From: Phycisphaera sp.
Lineage (GTDB): Bacteria; Planctomycetota; Phycisphaerae; Phycisphaerales; UBA1924
Assembly (NCBI GenBank): GCA_025916675.1
Contig: CP098402.1
Coordinates: 3,157,205 to 3,221,204, forward strand
Reading direction: 5' to 3'
DNA: 64,000 nucleotides
Shown here: one piece after another, positions 45,432-54,423 of the stretch
Layout: every line of letters starts with the position of its first letter
Position numbering within the stretch: position 1 is the first letter of the stretch
Notes under the pieces: generated by a model
The model's database searches: none
The model's input: the letters and a program-made list of their open reading frames with translations, nothing else
What the model was told of the DNA's origin: nothing
Program-made: the position numbers and the translations under genes

Positions 45432-45449
45432 AACGCCCCGTGGGGCGTT
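45432..45449 (-). terminator. Terminator of the PEP-CTERM gene
   Basis: 8-bp perfect stem AACGCCCC / GGGGCGTT with a 2-nt loop; on the minus strand it runs into TTTTTTCG. Confidence 0.75.
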
Positions 45450-45486
45450 CACAAGAGAGCTCTTGGGTGTAAGTCGAAATCGCGAA

Positions 45487-46053
45487 TTAGCGACGGCGAC
45501 GGGCGGCGGCCAGGCCACCAAGGCCCAGCAGGGCCAGCGAGGCCGGGGCCGGGATGGTGTACTCGACCACAATGCGGCCTGCGGCACCATCATCGCCACC
45601 AGCGTCGTCGGCCAGGAAGATGCCCCATGTGCCGGCGGCGAAGGGGCCATCGTTCCAGGAGTCGGCGTCGTAAGTGCCGGCCGGAGCGGTGTCGCCAAAG
45701 GCGAAGTCGTTCCAGTTGCCGTTCCCGGCGGCCGAGACGAAGTCGTAGCGTGCGGTGCCGGCCAGCAGCGAGCCGCCGTCGCCCAGCAGCACGCCGCTGC
45801 CGTTGTCGTCGGTGAGCGTGAAGATGTCGCCAGCGGGGCTGGTCAGGATGAACTCGATGTCCGAGCCCCACGAGTGGGCCAGGTCGATCGAGACCATGTC
45901 GATCGAAGCGATCGCGGGCAGGTCGAAGGTGGTGTCGAGCACGACCTCGGGATCATTGCCGAAGTTCTCAACGCTCACGTCGATCACCTCGCTCTGAGCC
46001 GAGGCGGTGCCAGCCAGGGCCAGAACGGCCCCCAAAAGTACGGTCTTACGCAT
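45487..46053 (-). CDS. PEP-CTERM sorting-domain protein
   Basis: 188 residues. Signal peptide 1-19 (ATG with GAGGAG upstream). The body resembles the proprotein-convertase P-domain: IDLAHSWGSDIEFILTSPAG, then TLTDDNGSG and AGTWGIFLADDAGGDDG. The C-terminus is a sorting signal: PAPASLALLGLGGL then ARRRR, a short PxP start, membrane helix and basic end. Such proteins are cut and anchored by an exosortase. The only PEP-CTERM-type protein seen among the dockerin-type ones. Confidence 0.85.
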   Translation of the reverse strand: MRKTVLLGAVLALAGTASAQSEVIDVSVENFGNDPEVVLDTTFDLPAIASIDMVSIDLAHSWGSDIEFILTSPAGDIFTLTDDNGSGVLLGDGGSLLAGTARYDFVSAAGNGNWNDFAFGDTAPAGTYDADSWNDGPFAAGTWGIFLADDAGGDDGAAGRIVVEYTIPAPASLALLGLGGLAAARRRR

Positions 46054-46276
46054 GTCTGTCTCCTCTCACCCAATGCGGCGCCCTCCTAAAGACGCCGTGC
46101 CGGGATCATGAACCCGTAGTATGACCACATATGGCCACCAAACCATTGACGAAAACCCTAAACTTCTAAAATTGTGCTCAGAAAGTGTTGCCTATCTTGG
46201 CATTCTGTTTTTGTTCGTTATTGATAACAGAGCCAATCCCTACAACCCGATCGCAACACCCCAAGCCCAACGCCGG

Positions 46277-46282
46277 TACGAT
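46277..46282 (+). promoter_or_regulatory. TANNNT leaderless-type -10 (TACGAT)
   Basis: TACGAT followed by 8 nt and the ATG at 46291. Confidence 0.4.
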
Positions 46283-46290
46283 CGACCCAC

Positions 46291-48180
46291 ATGCCCGTTT
46301 TCATCCGCTGGCTGCTGGCTCTGGGCCCGGCCAACCCCATCGCCGTGCGGCTCGTGCAGAACGGCTCCCGCCGGAGCCGCCACATGTACATCCGGGCGGC
46401 TTACCTGGCCCTGCTGGTGCTGGTCATGCTCTGGGCCCTGCTGGTCAAGACGAGCAGCAGCGGGGGGGCCACGTCGTTCCGCGACCTGTCGGAGGCCGGG
46501 GCCAGCACCTTCACGTACGTCGCCTACCTCCAGATCCTGCTGATCTGCGTGCTCAGCCCGGTGTTCATGGCCGGCGCGATCGCGCAAGAGGCAAGCCCGA
46601 GAACGTGGGAGGTCCTGCTCACCACGCCGCTGGGACGCTTGCAGATCGTGCTGGGGAACCTACTCGGCCGGCTTTTCTTCGTGCTCGCGTTGCTGTTCGC
46701 CAGCCTGCCGCTGTTCGCGCTCACGCAATACTTCGGTGGCGTGCCGGGCACGAGCATCTTCGCGAGCTATCTCGTGGCCGCGGCGGCCGCCTTGCTCGTG
46801 GGCGCGATCGCGATCGCCCTGGCGGTAAGCCGTGTGGCTGGCCGCCGCGCGGTGTTCACGTTCTATGTTGCCGTGGTGACATACTTAGGCATCACGTATG
46901 GCCTCGATGAGTGGCTGAGCAGGCGCGGCCTCGGCGCTGGCCCGAGCAACGATGGCGTCACCTGGCTCACCGGCGTGAATCCATTCCTGGCCCTCGACGC
47001 GTTGCTGAACCCCACGACCTATCCGAGCGCGGACAGTGGGAGCCGATCCGGGTTGGCCGCCTTCATGCTCGAGCGACCGGTCCGGGCGTGGATCCTGCTG
47101 GCCTCGGGCCTCAGCCTGGCACTGATCTCCGCGTCCACCCTAACGGTGCGCACCGGCGGCCTCGCGAAGCGCACGGTCGAGCGCCGAAAGCTCCCCTGGT
47201 ATCGCAAGATGCTGGGCCTGAGCGCCGGGGCCGTCGACGAGGACGGTCAGGCCTTCCGCCCGCCGCGCAACGTGTGGCACAACCCCATCGCCTGGCGCGA
47301 GGCCGCCGCCCGGAACGCCACGCTCGCGCGCATCTTGGCGCGTTGGGCGTTCATCGTTTTCGGCATCGCGCTGGCCATCGTGCTGGTGCTCGCGTACGAC
47401 ACCTCGGCCATCACCGCCACCGACTACCGCCTGGCGATCCTCGTGATCGTGCTGGTCGAATTGGCCGTGACGACGCTGGTGGCCATCAACATGTCGGCGA
47501 CCGCGATCAGCCGCGAGCGCGAGGACGGCACGCTCGATTTGTTACTCACCACGCCCGTCACGCCCGGCGAGTACCTGGGCGGCAAGCTGCGCGGCCTGAT
47601 CGCCTACCTCCTACCCATGATCGCCGTCCCGGTGGTCACCATGCTGCTGGCCGGCATCCACGCGGCGGTGGGGGGGCTCAGCCAGCCAGACAACGCGCAG
47701 GTTCCCGCCGGCCCGGCCGTCGGAAATGTCATGATCCCCGTCGTGCTGCCCGAGGCCGGGCTCGTGCTGGCGCTCAGCGCCGCGCCGTTCATGGCGCTGT
47801 GCGTCATGATCGGCCTGCACTGGTCGCTCAAGAGCAAAGGTGCAATCGCGTCGGTGGTGGGGGCGGTCATCGTCGCGGCCATCGTCGCCGCGGTGGTGGG
47901 TGGGTGCGGGTTCAACGCGGGGCGGTCGATCCCCGCTGTCGGGCCGGCGTTGCTCGGGCTCTCGCCGTTTGCCGCGGGGCTCGCGATGGTCGAGCCGGTG
48001 GACGCGATGTACGAGACGGTGACCCAGGGCGGTGGCGGCTCGCTGCTGACCGCCCGCGTGGCGCTGCTCATCGGCGCGGCCGCCAGCGCGGGCGTCCACC
48101 TGGCCGCGGTCTGGGCGTTGCACAGCCAGATGGTCCGCCGCTTCGACATGACCGTGCGCAAGCTCTCGGGTACGAGCTAG
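46291..48180 (+). CDS. ABC-2-type membrane permease protein
   Basis: 629 residues with about 12 hydrophobic segments in two homologous halves. Each half has a motif typical of ABC-2 permeases: AQEASPRTWEVLLTTPLGRL near 95-115 and ISREREDGTLDLLLTTPVTP near 407-427. A long cytoplasmic loop (about 290-335) links the halves. It probably exports a substrate with a separate ATPase; none is adjacent. A methyltransferase gene follows after 11 bp. Confidence 0.78.
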   Translation: MPVFIRWLLALGPANPIAVRLVQNGSRRSRHMYIRAAYLALLVLVMLWALLVKTSSSGGATSFRDLSEAGASTFTYVAYLQILLICVLSPVFMAGAIAQEASPRTWEVLLTTPLGRLQIVLGNLLGRLFFVLALLFASLPLFALTQYFGGVPGTSIFASYLVAAAAALLVGAIAIALAVSRVAGRRAVFTFYVAVVTYLGITYGLDEWLSRRGLGAGPSNDGVTWLTGVNPFLALDALLNPTTYPSADSGSRSGLAAFMLERPVRAWILLASGLSLALISASTLTVRTGGLAKRTVERRKLPWYRKMLGLSAGAVDEDGQAFRPPRNVWHNPIAWREAAARNATLARILARWAFIVFGIALAIVLVLAYDTSAITATDYRLAILVIVLVELAVTTLVAINMSATAISREREDGTLDLLLTTPVTPGEYLGGKLRGLIAYLLPMIAVPVVTMLLAGIHAAVGGLSQPDNAQVPAGPAVGNVMIPVVLPEAGLVLALSAAPFMALCVMIGLHWSLKSKGAIASVVGAVIVAAIVAAVVGGCGFNAGRSIPAVGPALLGLSPFAAGLAMVEPVDAMYETVTQGGGGSLLTARVALLIGAAASAGVHLAAVWALHSQMVRRFDMTVRKLSGTS

Positions 48181-48191
48181 GCGGCGATCCC

Positions 48192-48965
48192 ATGCCCTCG
48201 CTCGAAGCGAACAAGAACAAGTGGGCCTCGCACGATTGGAGCCGCGGGGGCGACGAATGGTCCACGCTCGCCGGCGGTAGTGCGCGGTGGTGGCACGGCA
48301 TCCTCTTGCCACGCCTCTTGCCCATCCTCGCGGCGCTCCCACCCAACCCGCACGTTCTCGAGATCGCCCCGGGCTACGGCCGCTGGACGCAGTACTTGCT
48401 GCGGCACGCCGGCACGCTGACCGCGCTCGACATCGACCGGGGTTGCCTCGACGCGTGCCGCAAGCGGTTTGGTGGCGCGGTACACCTCGTGCTGGGCGAT
48501 GGCTTCACCCTCGGCGGGGCAACAGAGCGCATCAACGGTCCGATCGACTTCTGCTTCAGCTACGACAGCCTGGTCCACGCCGAGATCGACGCGATGGGCT
48601 CGTACGTGCGTGAGCTCTCTCGCGTGCTGCGCCCGGGCGGCTACGCCTTCTTGCACCACAGCAACCTGGCCGGTTGCGACGCGCCGAAGGGCACGCCCAC
48701 CCACTGGCGCGCACCCAGCGTCGACGCGAAGGCCATCCGCGAGCGCGGGCTCGCCTGCAACCTCGAAGTCCCATTGCAAGAACTCTGCACCAAGGGCGGC
48801 CCCAAGGACCGTGCGCTGATCGATTGCATCACGGTGCTGCACAAGCCGGGCAGCGGCCAGCCGGGCACACACACGAACGTGATCGACAGCCCGGAGTTCT
48901 GGCGGCAGATCCAATTGCTGGGCGCGCTCGCGAAACCATACGACAACGTGGTGCGACACCCGTAA
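48192..48965 (+). CDS. SAM-dependent methyltransferase
   Basis: 257 residues. Class I fold: motif I VLEIAPGYGRWTQYLL at about 55-70 (E-x-G-x-G-R variant), motif II ALDIDRGCLD, then FCFSYDSLVHAE and LRPGGYAFLHHSN as post-motif signatures. Cytoplasmic. Begins 11 bp after the permease gene, so probably in an operon; the substrate is unknown. Confidence 0.83.
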   Translation: MPSLEANKNKWASHDWSRGGDEWSTLAGGSARWWHGILLPRLLPILAALPPNPHVLEIAPGYGRWTQYLLRHAGTLTALDIDRGCLDACRKRFGGAVHLVLGDGFTLGGATERINGPIDFCFSYDSLVHAEIDAMGSYVRELSRVLRPGGYAFLHHSNLAGCDAPKGTPTHWRAPSVDAKAIRERGLACNLEVPLQELCTKGGPKDRALIDCITVLHKPGSGQPGTHTNVIDSPEFWRQIQLLGALAKPYDNVVRHP

Positions 48966-48967
48966 AC

Positions 48968-48992
48968 GAGGCCCTGGCGTAAGCCTGGGCTC
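48968..48992. repeat. REP-like GNRA-capped palindrome, copy 1
   Basis: Stem around CCCTGGC / GCCTGGG (one mismatch) with a GTAA loop, flanked by GAG and CTC. Located 3 bp after the methyltransferase stop. Confidence 0.55.
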
Positions 48993-49045
48993 TTCAAGAT
49001 TCATAGAAGAGCCAAGGCATGCGCCACAGCCTCGTTCAGAATGCT

Positions 49046-50002
49046 CTAGCACCCATCCTCGAACACGTTCAGAAAGAACAGAAAATCAAACAGATCAACG
49101 ACGCCGTCACCGTTGACATCGCCGCGCGCGTCGCCGGCTTGGATCCAGTTGCCGAGCACCAGAAAATCAAAGATGGTCGCCTCGCAATCGCCGTCCAGGT
49201 CGGCCGGGCACGCCTCGCACGCGAGGCCCGCCAATCCCGTGACCGGCCCGACGCCCGCGATCACGCCCACGGGTTCTTGCACGCCCGTGTACGGGTCGAA
49301 CCGCCAGAGCTGGGCCTCGCTCTCGGGCGCGCTGCCCGCGACGATGTAGAAGCCCGTCTCGACGCCACCGACCTCGATGATCTCAAGCCCGCCCACGTCC
49401 GACAGCTCGATCGCGGGCAGCAACGGCGCGATCACCGTCGTCTCGCCCGTCTCGGGGTCGATCGCGCGGAGCGAAGGCGGCCCCTCGGTGGTCCGCAGGT
49501 CGAGCCCCACCAGCAACCCATCGCCCCGTGCGCCCAATCCGGAGATGTCGGTCGCCGGGATCAGCGTCGGCCCCAGCGTCGCCCGCCCCGTTGCGGGGTT
49601 GATGGTGAACAGCCTCGCCGGCGAAGCCGTGCGCGTGCCGTAGATGGTGCCGTCGGCGAAGATCGCCATCCCGCCCTCGCGTGCGGTGATGCCAAGCCGC
49701 CCGCCGCGCGTGGCCTGCCCGGTCTCGCGGTCGACCTCATACAGCTCATTGTCGGTGGTGGGGGTGAAGCCCAGCAGCCGCCCGCCGCCGTCGAAGGCCA
49801 GCGCCGCCAGTGGGGTCCGTCCCGTCACCCCCGTGCCAACCAGATCGACCGCTGACAGCACCTGGGCCGTGGCCGGGTCGATGTGGTACACCATGGCCGA
49901 GCCGAACGCCGCGTCGGTGGCCACCAGCACGGGTTCGCCCGCATCCGCCGCCGCCACCGCCAACATTCCAACCCATACAACAGCACTCGCACGCCCATTC
50001 AT
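49046..50002 (-). CDS. Secreted protein with C-terminal GC-type dockerin-like domain
   Basis: 318 residues from the ATG at 50002 (AGGGAG upstream). Signal peptide ending ADAG. The body (about 22-260) is a repeat-type beta-propeller, with repeated TxxxLFTINPATGRA / LYEVDRETGQ / LRAIDPETGE units. The C-terminal module is divergent: ACPADLDGDCEATIFDFLVL and DVNGDGVVDLFDFLFF, ending FEDGC. Confidence 0.8.
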   Translation of the reverse strand: MNGRASAVVWVGMLAVAAADAGEPVLVATDAAFGSAMVYHIDPATAQVLSAVDLVGTGVTGRTPLAALAFDGGGRLLGFTPTTDNELYEVDRETGQATRGGRLGITAREGGMAIFADGTIYGTRTASPARLFTINPATGRATLGPTLIPATDISGLGARGDGLLVGLDLRTTEGPPSLRAIDPETGETTVIAPLLPAIELSDVGGLEIIEVGGVETGFYIVAGSAPESEAQLWRFDPYTGVQEPVGVIAGVGPVTGLAGLACEACPADLDGDCEATIFDFLVLGNWIQAGDARGDVNGDGVVDLFDFLFFLNVFEDGC

Positions 50003-50216
50003 GGGGTGTCTCCCTCTCTTCAAGCGCCCGGCACCGGGGTCGATGGCGGGCGAACCTCGTTGAACCCTCTCGGCCGAATTATGGCCGCGTCCGATTGCCC
50101 CGGCAGAGCCTCCGATGGCACCCATTGAGGCCCGGCCAAGGCCCACCCCGGCACCTAGAGTGCCCGCTCCGATCACCTTGTTCGAGACCCCAGCGATTCA
50201 GCAGAAAGGCAACTCC

Positions 50217-51773
50217 GTGGCCGACAAGCACTTCGACGTCGTCGTCATCGGTTCGGGCCCCGGCGGATACGTCGGCGCCATCCGCGCCGCCCAACTGGGC
50301 TACAAGACCGCCTGCGTCGAGCGGGCCAAGCTCGGCGGCGTCTGCCTCAACTGGGGCTGCATCCCCTCAAAAGCCCTCCTCTCCAATGCCGAGCTCATGG
50401 ACAAGCTCGCCGAGAAAGAGGAATGGGGCCTCAAGATCAACGGCAAGATCGACTTCGACTGGTCCAAGGTCATCGGCCGCAGCCGGGACGTGGCCGACAA
50501 GCTGAACAAGGGCGTGGGCTTCCTGTTCAAGAAGAACAAGGTCGAGCACATCGAGGCCAGCGCCAAGATCGTGTCCCCGGCCAAGGGCCAAGGGAAGAAC
50601 AGAACACCCGCCAAGATCGAGATCTACGACTGCAAGGTGGAGGAGGAGCGCACCGACGCGCCCGCCACCCCGGCCGCCAAGCCGCGTGAGACCATCACCG
50701 CCGACAAGGTCATCATCGCCACCGGCTCGGTCGCGCGAGACCTGCCCTTCGCCAAGTTCGGTTCGTCGCCCAACATCTGGGGCGCCCGCGAGGCCATGTT
50801 CAACAAGGGCTTCCCCAAGAGCCTCATCGTCGTCGGCTCGGGCGCCATCGGCATGGAGTTCGGCTATTTCTACCACGCCTACGGCACCAAGGTCACCGTC
50901 GTTGAGATGCTCGACCGCATCCTGCCGGTCGAGGATGACGACGTGAGCCAGGCCATGCTCCGCTACTACAAGAAGGCCGGCATCGACTTCAAGCTCGGCA
51001 TGGTCGGCACCAACGTCGACGCCAAGGGCAAGGGCGTGAAGGTGACGATCGCTCCTATGAAGGACGGCAAGCCCGATGAGAGCAAGAAGGAGACCCTCGA
51101 GGCCGACAAGCTGCTGCTGGCCATCGGCGTCAAGGGCCGCTTCGACGGCTTGTTCGACGACAAGCTCGGGCTCGAGACCGTCAAGGACCACATCAAGACC
51201 GACTACGACCCCGCCAACCTAGGCGAGCAGCGCATCGACTACAAGACCAACCTCGAAGGCGTCTACGCCATCGGCGACGTCATCGGCCCGCCCTGGCTCG
51301 CGCACGTCGCGGGCGAGGAAGCCGTGTTGTGCATCGAGCGCATCGCGTGGAAGGAGGGCAAGCTCGACCACGAGCCCATCCCGATGGACTACTCGATCAT
51401 CCCCGGCTGCACCTACTGCCACCCGCAGGTGGCGGCCGTCGGGTACACCGAGCGCGCCCTGAAAGAAAAAGGCCTCAAGGCGGGCGAGGACTACCAGGTC
51501 GGCAAGTTCCCCTTCAGCGCCCTGGGCAAGGCCATCGCGACCCGCCACACCGACGGCTTCTGCAAGATCATCCGAGGTTTGCCCAGAGGCGAGATCCTGG
51601 GCGCGCACATCATGGGCGACCAGGCGACCGAATTGATCGCAGAACTCTCCCTCGCGCGCCGATTGGAAGCCACGAGCGAGGAACTCATCGCCACCGTCCA
51701 CGCCCACCCGACCATGCACGAGAGCGTGCACGAGGCGGCCCTGGGCAGCGAAGGCCGCATGATCAACGCCTGA
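50217..51773 (+). CDS. lpdA: Dihydrolipoyl dehydrogenase
   Basis: 518 residues from a GTG. FAD-binding GSGPGGYVGA at 12-21, redox disulfide C43-C48 in GGVCLNWGCIPSK, NAD-binding VVGSGAIGMEFG, and C-terminal HPTMHE with the His-Glu diad (H497, E502). E3 subunit of pyruvate/2-oxoglutarate dehydrogenase or glycine cleavage. About 45 residues longer than usual: an insertion near 148-190 (GQGKNRTPAKIEIYD, then ERTDAPATPAAKPRE) sits between FAD and NAD parts. No other complex subunit is adjacent. Confidence 0.93.
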   Translation: MADKHFDVVVIGSGPGGYVGAIRAAQLGYKTACVERAKLGGVCLNWGCIPSKALLSNAELMDKLAEKEEWGLKINGKIDFDWSKVIGRSRDVADKLNKGVGFLFKKNKVEHIEASAKIVSPAKGQGKNRTPAKIEIYDCKVEEERTDAPATPAAKPRETITADKVIIATGSVARDLPFAKFGSSPNIWGAREAMFNKGFPKSLIVVGSGAIGMEFGYFYHAYGTKVTVVEMLDRILPVEDDDVSQAMLRYYKKAGIDFKLGMVGTNVDAKGKGVKVTIAPMKDGKPDESKKETLEADKLLLAIGVKGRFDGLFDDKLGLETVKDHIKTDYDPANLGEQRIDYKTNLEGVYAIGDVIGPPWLAHVAGEEAVLCIERIAWKEGKLDHEPIPMDYSIIPGCTYCHPQVAAVGYTERALKEKGLKAGEDYQVGKFPFSALGKAIATRHTDGFCKIIRGLPRGEILGAHIMGDQATELIAELSLARRLEATSEELIATVHAHPTMHESVHEAALGSEGRMINA

Positions 51774-51799
51774 CCGAAGCCGTCCCCCTTCTTGTCGAG

Positions 51800-51819
51800 C
51801 CGCGAGCGTAAGCTCGCGG
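51800..51819. repeat. REP-like GNRA-capped palindrome, copy 2
   Basis: Perfect 8-bp stem CCGCGAGC / GCTCGCGG with a GTAA loop. Flanks cGAG and GACC are the same as in copy 3. Confidence 0.75.
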
Positions 51820-51908
51820 ACCCTCCCTGAATCGCCGAAAACGCCCTTGCATCGCGGGGGCGTTTGTGGTAATCTGATAGCATCCAAGGCACCAGAAGGG
51901 GATCCGCC

Positions 51909-52847
51909 ATGCGCCGAACCATCGCCACCACCGTCCTGTTCGCCACCACGCCCCTGGTCATGGCCCAGGCCCAGTTTGAGATCGGGTTGCAATTCAACGA
52001 TCACCCCGAGATTGTTCGTGTCGAGCCAACCCCGTTCAGCATGAGTGCCGATAGCGAGTTCTTGCCGTACCCGTTCCACCAACGCGCTGTCGCGTTGAAT
52101 TTATTTGACGACTCAGAGCCATCGCTATCGGGGATTAACATCCATGTACGCGCCGTTGGCGCTGGTGATTCCGCGCTGTTCTCGCGAGCCCGTACGGTTG
52201 CAGCGTTCGATGATCTTGTCTTCACGGCCACCGAGTCAAAGGCGATCATGGTCAATATGGAATTCGTGTTTCCCAGCCTGGTCTTCGTTGTGCCGAGCGG
52301 CGAAGAGTACGAGGGTATCAAATATACCAGCAAAATCACGGTTGAAATCGATGGCCAGCCGTACCGGGGTTCATCAACCGTGATTCTTACCGGCGACAGT
52401 GAACGCTTCGAGGTCGAATTTTCTGGCATCCTAGTACATCGTGCCGGAGGCGTGGTTTCGATTCGTGACATCGAGGTGCCGACGAACAAGCCCGTCACAC
52501 TACGAATCGAAATCGCGAAGTCGATCGACAGGCCGGAGGGTGTATCGGGGCAAGAAATGCTGATCAGATTGCGTAGCCCTGAGTCCGGCTTCCCCATCGC
52601 TCGGGACATCTTCACTCTCCCCGATGGTGTCCGCGTCGACTCCGTGCAAGCTCGTATCTCCAACAACCGCTGGCTTATCTGCCCGGCCGACATCAATCAG
52701 GATGGCGGCGTCGACATCTTCGACTTCCTCGAACTCCAAAACCTCTTCGACGCCGGCGACCCCCTCGCCGACTTCGACCGCGACGGCGCCCTCACCATCT
52801 TCGACTTCCTCGCCTTCCAGAACGCCTTCGACGCCGGCTGCCCATAA
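51909..52847 (+). CDS. Secreted protein with C-terminal GC-type dockerin-like domain
   Basis: 312 residues. Signal peptide 1-19 (ending VMAQ); AAGGGG upstream. The body (about 20-250) is beta-rich, with no recognised motif, and is more AT-rich than neighbouring genes. The C-terminal module runs from CPADINQDGGVDIFDFLELQ to DFDRDGALTIFDFLAFQ, ending FDAGCP. A strong terminator follows 54 bp later. Confidence 0.78.
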   Translation: MRRTIATTVLFATTPLVMAQAQFEIGLQFNDHPEIVRVEPTPFSMSADSEFLPYPFHQRAVALNLFDDSEPSLSGINIHVRAVGAGDSALFSRARTVAAFDDLVFTATESKAIMVNMEFVFPSLVFVVPSGEEYEGIKYTSKITVEIDGQPYRGSSTVILTGDSERFEVEFSGILVHRAGGVVSIRDIEVPTNKPVTLRIEIAKSIDRPEGVSGQEMLIRLRSPESGFPIARDIFTLPDGVRVDSVQARISNNRWLICPADINQDGGVDIFDFLELQNLFDAGDPLADFDRDGALTIFDFLAFQNAFDAGCP

Positions 52848-52900
52848 CGCCCGCGACTCGGTCCAAGAACCCGCCCCACACGCCTCCCAGGCACGCCTAG

Positions 52901-52931
52901 AGCCCCCAACCTGACCTTGGGGGCTATTTGT
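52901..52931 (+). terminator. Rho-independent terminator
   Basis: 9-bp perfect stem AGCCCCCAA / TTGGGGGCT, 7-nt loop, then ATTTGTTT. Confidence 0.8.
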
Positions 52932-53007
52932 TTGTGTGTTTCCCGTGATCGGTGGCCGCTCCTCCCGCTCACTACTGGTGACAAGCACCCATATTTAGGA
53001 GCACGCC

Positions 53008-54276
53008 ATGACTCTCCCCTCCATCGCCGCACTCGCCCTCACCGCCGGCCTGGCCTGCAGCGCCCACGCCCAGGTCATCGACATCCCGCCGGACTCGCTG
53101 CCCGCCGAGTCGTGGTTCACCGCGAACCCCGGCGCCACGGTCAACGTCGGCAGCGGCGGCAGCATCTTCCCCGACTCCGGCACCGGCGCGTTCACCTTCA
53201 ATGGTGCGACCGTGAACATCGAGCTCGGCGGCGTGTCAGGCTTCCCGACGATCGACCACTTCGTCGAGGACGTCACCTACAACCTCGACGGCGGCGAGCT
53301 CATCCGCGTCAAGTTCGTCGGTGGTGTCGGCACGACCACGCTGAACATCATCGACGGCCAGACCAGGCGCGGCGTGTGGCTGCAGGGCAACACCGTCTGC
53401 AACATGTCGGGCGGCGACGCCGGGCTCGTCGCTGGCGGCCAGGCCGCCTTCATCATCGAAGACGACGCCGAGTTCAACATGAGCGGCGGCACCGTCGACA
53501 CGTTCATCCTCGCCATCGACGACGCCACCGTGAGCATCACCGACGGCGAGATCGAGGGCGCCCTGCAAATGGACGACCGCGCCACCGCCACCATCTCGGG
53601 CGGCTCGGTCGGCCGCAGCGGGTTTATGAAGACCATCGACAATCGCCTCACCATCACCGGCGGCACCATCGGCCGAGACTTCGTCGTCGAGAAGGGCATC
53701 GTCGAGATGTCCGGCGGCGCGATGGACACCAACTGCGCCATCCTCAACGGCAGCGGCGGGGTCGATCCCATCTTCAACATGACCGGCGGCGCCCTGGGCA
53801 CCGACTTCCGCGCCTACGACGGCACCATCAACATCTCGGGCGGCCTCGTTGGCGACGGCTTCCGCCTGGGCCGGCCCACCGGCGACGGCTCGGGCGTCAC
53901 CATGAACCTCACCGTCAAGAGCGCCACCCTCGACGGCGTCGCGATGGACCTGACTACCACGCCCACGACCGTCGGCGTCCGCGGCGGCGTCTTCCTTTCG
54001 TGCGTGATGCTCGACGACTCGCTCGTCGGCTTCCACCTCAACGACGATACCGTCTTCGGCGAGGACCGCATCCGCGCCGCGGCCACCCTTACCGTTGCTC
54101 TGGCCGCGTGCAAGGCCGACCTCGACGGCGACGGCAGCCTCAGCCTCTTCGACTTCCTGGAGTTCCAGAACCTCTTCGACGGCGGCGACCTGGCCGCCGA
54201 CTTCGACGGGGACGGCGTGCTCACCATCTTCGACTTCCTGGAGTTCCAGAACCTCTTCGTGGCGGGCTGCCCCTGA
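53008..54276 (+). CDS. Secreted beta-helix-like protein with GC-type dockerin-like domain
   Basis: 422 residues. Signal peptide 1-22 (ending AHAQ); AGGAG upstream. The body (about 70-350) has about ten irregular repeats with the core MSGGxxxxxFxxxDDAxxxISGG, as in right-handed beta-helices of adhesins or lyases. The C-terminal module runs from CKADLDGDGSLSLFDFLEFQ to DFDGDGVLTIFDFLEFQ, ending FVAGCP. Confidence 0.8.
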   Translation: MTLPSIAALALTAGLACSAHAQVIDIPPDSLPAESWFTANPGATVNVGSGGSIFPDSGTGAFTFNGATVNIELGGVSGFPTIDHFVEDVTYNLDGGELIRVKFVGGVGTTTLNIIDGQTRRGVWLQGNTVCNMSGGDAGLVAGGQAAFIIEDDAEFNMSGGTVDTFILAIDDATVSITDGEIEGALQMDDRATATISGGSVGRSGFMKTIDNRLTITGGTIGRDFVVEKGIVEMSGGAMDTNCAILNGSGGVDPIFNMTGGALGTDFRAYDGTINISGGLVGDGFRLGRPTGDGSGVTMNLTVKSATLDGVAMDLTTTPTTVGVRGGVFLSCVMLDDSLVGFHLNDDTVFGEDRIRAAATLTVALAACKADLDGDGSLSLFDFLEFQNLFDGGDLAADFDGDGVLTIFDFLEFQNLFVAGCP

Positions 54277-54361
54277 CATCCCGATGCATGCGATCGGATC
54301 CTGGCACAATCTTGCGGATTCAACGCGGCCCGCAACGCGCTAGAACGCGCCAAACCTCTAT

Positions 54362-54396
54362 ACCCGGTTCTGCAACTTGCAGAATCGGGTTTGTTC
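54362..54396 (+). terminator. Probable terminator of the beta-helix gene
   Basis: Stem ACCCG-TTCTGCA / TTGCAGAA-CGGGT with a small loop and one mismatch pair, followed by TTTGTTCTT. Confidence 0.72.
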
Positions 54397-54423
54397 TTCT
54401 GCAGCAGATGAATGGAGGTTCTC

